Of a stretch of DNA of 64,000 nt, positions 58,393 to 64,000 are shown piece after piece. A program made the translations under genes and the position numbers. The notes under the pieces are model-generated. The model had not been told where the DNA came from. It was given only the letters and a program-made list of their open reading frames with translations, and did no database searches. The stretch's first letter is position 1. Each line of letters starts with the position of its first letter. Origin of the DNA: Apostichopus japonicus (Eukaryota; Echinodermata; Holothuroidea; Aspidochirotida; Stichopodidae). Location of the stretch: contig NC_092569.1 of NCBI RefSeq assembly GCF_037975245.1, positions 8,180,501 through 8,244,500 of the forward strand. The letters are read 5' to 3'.

Positions 58393-60437
58393 CGATTAAT
58401 CGTTGCAGCACTTTCGATTGATCGATACCGCACATTCGATTGATCGATACCGCACATTCGATTGATCGGTAACGCACATTCGATTGATCGGTACGGCACA
58501 TTCGATTTTCAGTATCACATTCGATTGATCGATACCGCACATTCGATTGATCGATAACGCACATTCGATAGATCGATACTGCACATTCCATTAGTCGATA
58601 ACGCACATCGATTGATCGGTACCGCACATTCGATTAATCGATACCGCACATACGATTGATCGATACCGCACATTCGATTGATCGATACCGCAAATTCGAT
58701 TGATCGGTACCGCATATTCGATTGATCGGTACCGCACATTCGATTGATCGGTACCGCACATTCGATTGATCGGTAACGAACATTCGATTGATCGATTCCG
58801 CACATTCGATTGATCGATAACGCACATTCGATTGATCGATAATTCAGTTTCGATTTATCGGTACCGCTCATTCGATTGATCGGTAACGCACATTCGATTG
58901 ATCGGTATTGCACATTCGATTGATCGGTACCGCACATACGATTGATCGATACCGCACATTCGATTTATCAATAACGCAGATTCGATTGATCGTTACCGCA
59001 CATTCGATTGATCGGTACCGCGCATTCGATTGATCGGTACCGTACATTCGATTGATAGATACCGCACATTCGATTGATCGGTAGCGAACATTCGATTGAT
59101 CGATACCGCACATTCGATTGATCGATACCGCACATTCGATTGATCGATACCGCACATTCGATTGATCGATACCGCACATTCGATTGATCGATACAACACA
59201 TTCGATTGATCGGTACCGAACATTCGATTGATCGGTACCGCACATACGATTGATTGGTACAGCACATTTGATTGATCGATATCGCACATTAGATTAATCG
59301 GTACTGCACATTCGATTGACCGATACGGCACATTCGATAGATCGATACTGCGCATTCGATTAGTCGATAACGCACATCGATTGATCGGTACCGTACATTC
59401 GATTGATCGTTACCGCACATTCGATTGATCGGTAACACACATTCGATTGATCGATAACGCACATTCGATTGATCGATACCGCACATTCGATTGATCGATA
59501 CCGCACATTCGAAAGATCTATACTGCGCATTCGATTAGTCGATAACGCACATTGATTGATCGATACCGCACATTCGATTGGTCGATACTGCGCTTTCGAT
59601 TTATCGGTACCGAACATTCGAATGATCGGTACCGCACATTCGATTGATCGATACCGCACATTCGATTGATCGGTACGGCACATTCGATTGATCGATAACG
59701 CACATTCGATTGATCGATACCGCACTTTCGATTGATCGATACCGCACATTCGATTGATCGATAACGCACATTCGATTGATCGGTAACACAAATTCGATAG
59801 ATCGGTACGGCACATTCGATTTTCGGTATCACAGTCGATTGATCGATACAGCACATTCGATAGATCGATACTGCACATTCCTTTAGTTGATAACGCACAT
59901 CGATTGATCGATACCGCACATTCGATTGATCGATACTGCGCTTTCGATTTATCGGTACCGCACATTCGATTGATCGGTACCGCACATTCGATTGATCGAT
60001 ACCGCACATTCGATTGATCGATACCGCACATTCGATAGATCGATACTGCGCATTCGATTATTCGATAACGCACATCGATTGATCGATACCGCACATTCGA
60101 TTGATCGATACTGCGCTTTCGATTGATCGGTACCGAACATTTGATTGATCGATACTGCGCTTTCGATTGATCAGTAACGCAGATTCGATTGATCGGTACC
60201 GCACATTCGATTGATCGGTAACGCACATTCGATTGATCGATACCGCACATTCGATTGATCGGTACGGCACATTCGATTGACAAATACAGCACATTCGATA
60301 GATCGATACTGCGCATTCGATTAGTCGAAAACGCACATCGATTGATCGATACCGCACATTCGATTGATCGGTACCGCACATTCGATTGATCGATAACGCA
60401 CATTCGATTGATCGGTACCGCACATACGATTGATCGA
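58393..60437 (+). repeat. 2.05-kb subunit, copy 5
   Basis: Anchor at 58,393, offset 2,056 from copy 4 and 6,658 from copy 3. It differs by GATTGATTGG near 59,250 and by GGTACCGCAC in place of GTACAACG near 59,955. It contains the longest open frame of the window (minus strand, 59,360-60,688, 442 codons), which I regard as non-genic. Confidence 0.85.
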
Positions 60438-62790
60438 TACTGCGCTATCGATTGATCGGTACCGCACATTCGATTGATCGGTAGCGCACATTCGATTGAT
60501 CGATACCGCACATTCGATTGATCGACACCGCACATTCGATTGATCGATACCGCACATTCGATTGATCGATACCGCACATTCGATAGATCGATACTGCGCA
60601 TTCGATTAGTCGATAACGCACATCGATTGATCGATACCGCACATTCGATTGATCGATACTGCGCTTTCGATTTATCGGTACCGAACATTCGATTGATCGG
60701 TACCGCACATTCGATTGATCGTTACTGCACATTCGATTGATCGGTAACACACATTCGATAGATCGGTACCGTACATTCGATTGATCGATACTGCGCTATC
60801 GATTTATCGGTACCGCACATTCGATTGATCGGTACGGCACATTCGATTGATCGATAACGCACATTCGATTGATCGATACCGCACATTCGATTGATCGATA
60901 CAACACATTCGATTGATCGGTACCGAACATTCGATTGATCGATAGCGCACATTCGATTGATCGATACCGCACATTCGATTGATCGATACCGCACATTCGA
61001 TTGATCGATACCGCACATTCGATAGATCGATACTGCGCATTCGATTAGTCGATAACGCACATCGATTGATCGATACCGCACATTCGATTGATCGATACTG
61101 CGCTTTCGATTTATCGGTACCGCACATTCGATTGATCGGTACCGCACATTCGATTAATCGGTAACGCACATTCGATTGATCGGTACCGCACATTTAATTG
61201 ATCGATTCTGCTCTATCGATTGATCGATACCGCACATTCGATTGATCGGTAGCGAACATTCGATTGATCGATACCGCACATTCGATTGATCGACACCGCA
61301 CATTCGATTGATCGATACCGCACATTCGAATGATCGATACCGCAAATTCGATTGATCGATACAACACATTCGATTGATCGGTACCGAACATTCGATTGAT
61401 CGGTAACGCGCATACGATTGATCGGTAACGCATATTCGATTGATCGATATCGCACATTCGATTAATCGGTACTGCACTTTCGATTGACCGATACCGCACA
61501 TTCGATAGATCGATACTGCGCATTCGATTAGTCGATAACTCACATCGATTGATCGATACCGCACATTCGATTGATCGATACCGCACATTCGATTGATCGA
61601 TACTGCGCATTCGATTGATCGGTACCGCACATTCGATTGATCGGTACCGCACATTCGATTGATCGGTAGCGCACATTCGATTGATCGACACCGCACATTC
61701 GATTGATCGATACCGCACATTCGATTGATCGATACTGCACGTTCGATTGATCTATACTGCACGTTCGATTGATCTATACCGCACATTTGATTGATCGATA
61801 ACGCACATTCGATAGATCGATACTGCGCATTCAATTTATCGATAACGCACATCGATTGATCGATACCGCACATTCGAATGATCGATACTGCGCTTTCGAT
61901 TTATCAGTAACGCAGATTCGATTGCACGGTACCGCACATTCGATTGATCGGTAACGCGCATTCGTTTGATCGATAACGCACATTCGATTGATCGGTACCG
62001 CACATACGATTGATCGATACTGCGCTATCGATTTATCGGTACCGCACATTCGATTGATCGGTACCGCACATTCGATTGATCGGTACCGCACATTCGATTG
62101 ATCGATACCGCACATTCGATTGATCGATACCGCACATTCGATAGATCGATACTGCGCATTCGATTAGTCGATAACGCACATCGATTGATCGATACCGCAC
62201 ATTCGATTGATCGATACTGCGCTTTCGATTTATCGGTACCGAACATTCGATTGATCGGTACCGCACATTCGATTGATCGTTACTGCACATTCGATTGATC
62301 GGTAACACACATTCGATAGATCGGTACCGCACATTCGATTGATCGATACTGCGCTATCGATTTATCGGTACCGCACATTCGATTGATCGGTACCGCACAT
62401 TCGATTGATCGATACCGCACATTCGATAGATCGATACTGCGCATTCGATTAGTCGATAACGCACATCGATTGATCGATACCGCACATTCGATTGATCGAT
62501 ACTGCGCTTTCGATTTATCGGTACCGCACATTCGATTGATCGGTACCGCACATTCGATTAATCGGTAACGCACATTCGATTGATCGGTACCGCACATTTA
62601 ATTGATCGATTCTGCTCTATCGATTGATCGATACCGCACATTCGATTGATCGATACCGCACATTCGAATGATCGATACCGCACATTCGATTGATCGATAC
62701 AACACATTCGATTGATCGGTACCGAACATTCGATTGATCGGTAACGCGCATACGATTGATCGGTAATGCATATTCGATTGATCGATATCG

Positions 62791-64000
62791 CACATTCGAT
62801 TAATCGGTACTGCACTTTCAATTGACCGATACCGCACATTCGATAGATCGATACTGCGCATTCGATTAGTCGATAACTCACATCGATTGATCGATACCGC
62901 ACATTCGATTGATCGATACCGCACATTCGATTGATCGATACTGCACGTTCGATTGATCTATACCGCACATTCGATTGATCGATAACGCACATTCGATAGA
63001 TCGATACTGCGCATTCAATTAGTCGATAACGTACATCGATTTATCGATACCGCACATTCGAATGATCGATACTGCGCTTTCGATTCATCAGTAACGCAGA
63101 TTCGATTGCACGGTACCGCACATTCGATTGATCGGTACCGCGCATTGGATTGATCGGTACCGTACATTCGATTGATCGGTAGCGAACATTCGATTGATCG
63201 ATACCGCACATTCGATTGATCGACACCGCACATTCGATTGATCGATACCGCACATTCGAATGATCGATACCGCACATTCGATTGATCGATACAACACATT
63301 CGATTGATCGGTACCGCACATTCGATTGATCGGTACCGCACATTCGATTGATCGGTAGCGCACATTCGATTGATCGACACCGCACATTCGATTGATCGAT
63401 ACCGCACATTCGATTGATCGATACTGCACGTTCGATTGATCTATACCGCACATTCGATTGATCGATAACGCACATTCGATAGATCGATACTGCGCATTCA
63501 ATTAGTCGATAACGCACATCGATTGATCGATACCGCACATTCGAATGATCGATACTGCGCTTTCGATTTATCAGTAACGCAGATTCGATTGCACGGTACC
63601 GCACATTCGATTGATCGGTACCGCGCATTCGATTGATCGGTACCGTACATTCGATTGATCGATACCGAACATTCGATTGATCGGTACCGCACATACGATT
63701 GATCGGTAACGCACATTCGATTGATCGATATCGCACATTCGATTAATCGGTACTGCACTTTCGATTGACCGATACCGCACATTCGATAGATCGATACTGC
63801 GCATTCGATTAGTCGATAACGCACATCGATTGATCGATACCGCACATTCGATTGATCGATACTGCGCTTTCGATTTATCAGTACCGCACATTCGATTGAT
63901 CGGAACCGCACATTCGATTGATCGATACTGCGCTATCGATTGATCGGTACCGCACATTCGATTGAACGGTAGCGCACTTTCGATTGATCGGTAGCGCACA
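62791..64000 (+). repeat. Right-edge satellite mosaic with a 483-bp spaced duplication
   Basis: About 62,890-63,175 recurs at 63,373-63,658 (offset 483, that is 22 monomers less 1 bp). It carries the CACGTTCG, GATCTATACC, CATTCAATTAGTCG, GAATGATCG and GATTGCACGG variants. The final 340 bp resembles 27.8-28.0 kb. The array runs off the window edge with no unique sequence. Confidence 0.75.

Larger units (their letters stand above)
56165..62790 (+). repeat. 6.64-kb higher-order repeat, copy 2
   Basis: Second tandem copy, from about 56,165 to about 62,790. It again holds two 2.05-kb subunits (56,337 and 58,393) and the distal part. Compared with copy 1 it has one extra 22-bp monomer at 61,737-61,758. 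Confidence 0.87.
1..64000 (+). repeat. 22-bp satellite DNA array (entire window)
   Basis: The sequence is a continuous head-to-tail run of a 22-bp monomer, seen cleanly at 6-27. The monomer opens CGATTGATCG, has G or A at its 11th base, continues TACCG, and ends CACATT. All copies read in the same direction and I found no inverted block. Most monomers differ from the consensus by 0-3 substitutions. A minority are 19, 21 or 23 bp long and act as landmarks. GC is about 45-50 percent, and the consensus has three CpGs per monomer. Variant monomers recur in the same order over kilobases, so the array has higher-order structure (separate entries). No unique flank is present, so the array is longer than the window. 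I infer heterochromatic, possibly centromeric or subtelomeric, DNA, but nothing here proves location. Confidence 0.98.

Noticed and set aside
59360-60688. A 442-codon open frame on the minus strand, and dozens of others of 60-440 codons
   Set aside because: All are translations of the same 22-bp unit, overlap each other in several frames, have no conserved start or end, and follow from a stop-free repeat of length 1 modulo 3.
1-64000. CRISPR array
   Set aside because: The repeats are directly adjacent with no unique spacers, the unit is only 22 bp, and no cas-like gene is present.
1-64000. CENP-B box
   Set aside because: TTCGATTGATCGG resembles the core TTCGNNNNANNCGGG, but the distance between the A and the CGG is one base too short and the final G is replaced by T. 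I do not call a CENP-B box.
1-64000. Telomeric repeat
   Set aside because: The unit has no G-rich strand and no TTAGG-type motif. Subtelomeric position remains possible but unsupported.
1-64000. Minisatellite-encoded repeat protein (for example a pentapeptide or surface antigen repeat)
   Set aside because: Frame-shifting 19- and 21-bp monomers are conserved between HOR copies, and no non-repeat N- or C-terminal domain exists anywhere in the window.

Overview
The whole 64-kb window is one uninterrupted satellite DNA array. The building block is a monomer of about 22 bp. A clean copy lies at 6-27: it opens with CGATTGATCG, carries a variable G/A at its 11th base, and closes with CGCACATT. Roughly 2,900 monomers follow each other head to tail, all in one orientation, and neither window edge reaches flanking unique DNA. 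I see no protein gene, tRNA, rRNA, CRISPR array or regulatory unit. The long open frames on the minus strand are a by-product of the repeat: its length is 1 modulo 3 and the consensus has no minus-strand stop.

The organism is almost certainly a eukaryote, probably an animal. A megabase-style satellite with nested higher-order repeats (HORs) is not bacterial. The only foreign DNA looks like the 3' end of an animal non-LTR retroelement: a GCGCTATATAAAT-type end followed by a GTTAT microsatellite tail. The monomer carries three CpGs in 22 bp, which suggests the locus has not undergone strong methylation-driven CpG decay. I cannot name the species or a known satellite family.

Layout, with approximate boundaries taken from repeated variant monomers: 1-736, a diverged partial copy of sequence near 2.7-3.4 kb; 737-8,370, two nearly identical 3,811-bp HOR units; 8,043-8,793, a 372-bp tandem duplication; 8,815-11,087, a 1.03/1.23-kb pair; 11,571-22,898, two copies of a 5.6-6.0-kb unit; 19,950-25,849, two 2,949-bp units overlapping that; 25,850-31,359, a mosaic; 31,360-38,699, two copies of a 3.6-4.2-kb unit; 37,962-40,830, a 1.49/1.38-kb pair; 40,831-43,854, a mosaic; 43,855-52,290, two 4,221-bp units; 49,530-62,790, two 6.64-kb units, each holding two 2.03-2.06-kb subunits; 62,791-64,000, a terminal mosaic with a 483-bp spaced duplication.

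The most informative feature is a 75-bp non-satellite insertion present three times (14,011, 20,185, 23,134) with identical sequence. Each copy is flanked by a 6-8-bp direct repeat ending CGATTG. Matching empty sites with the same flanks occur near 31,271 and 41,912, with closely similar ones near 46,464 and 50,684. This is best read as one retroposition event into the satellite, later copied by HOR amplification. It gives a relative order to the history of the array.
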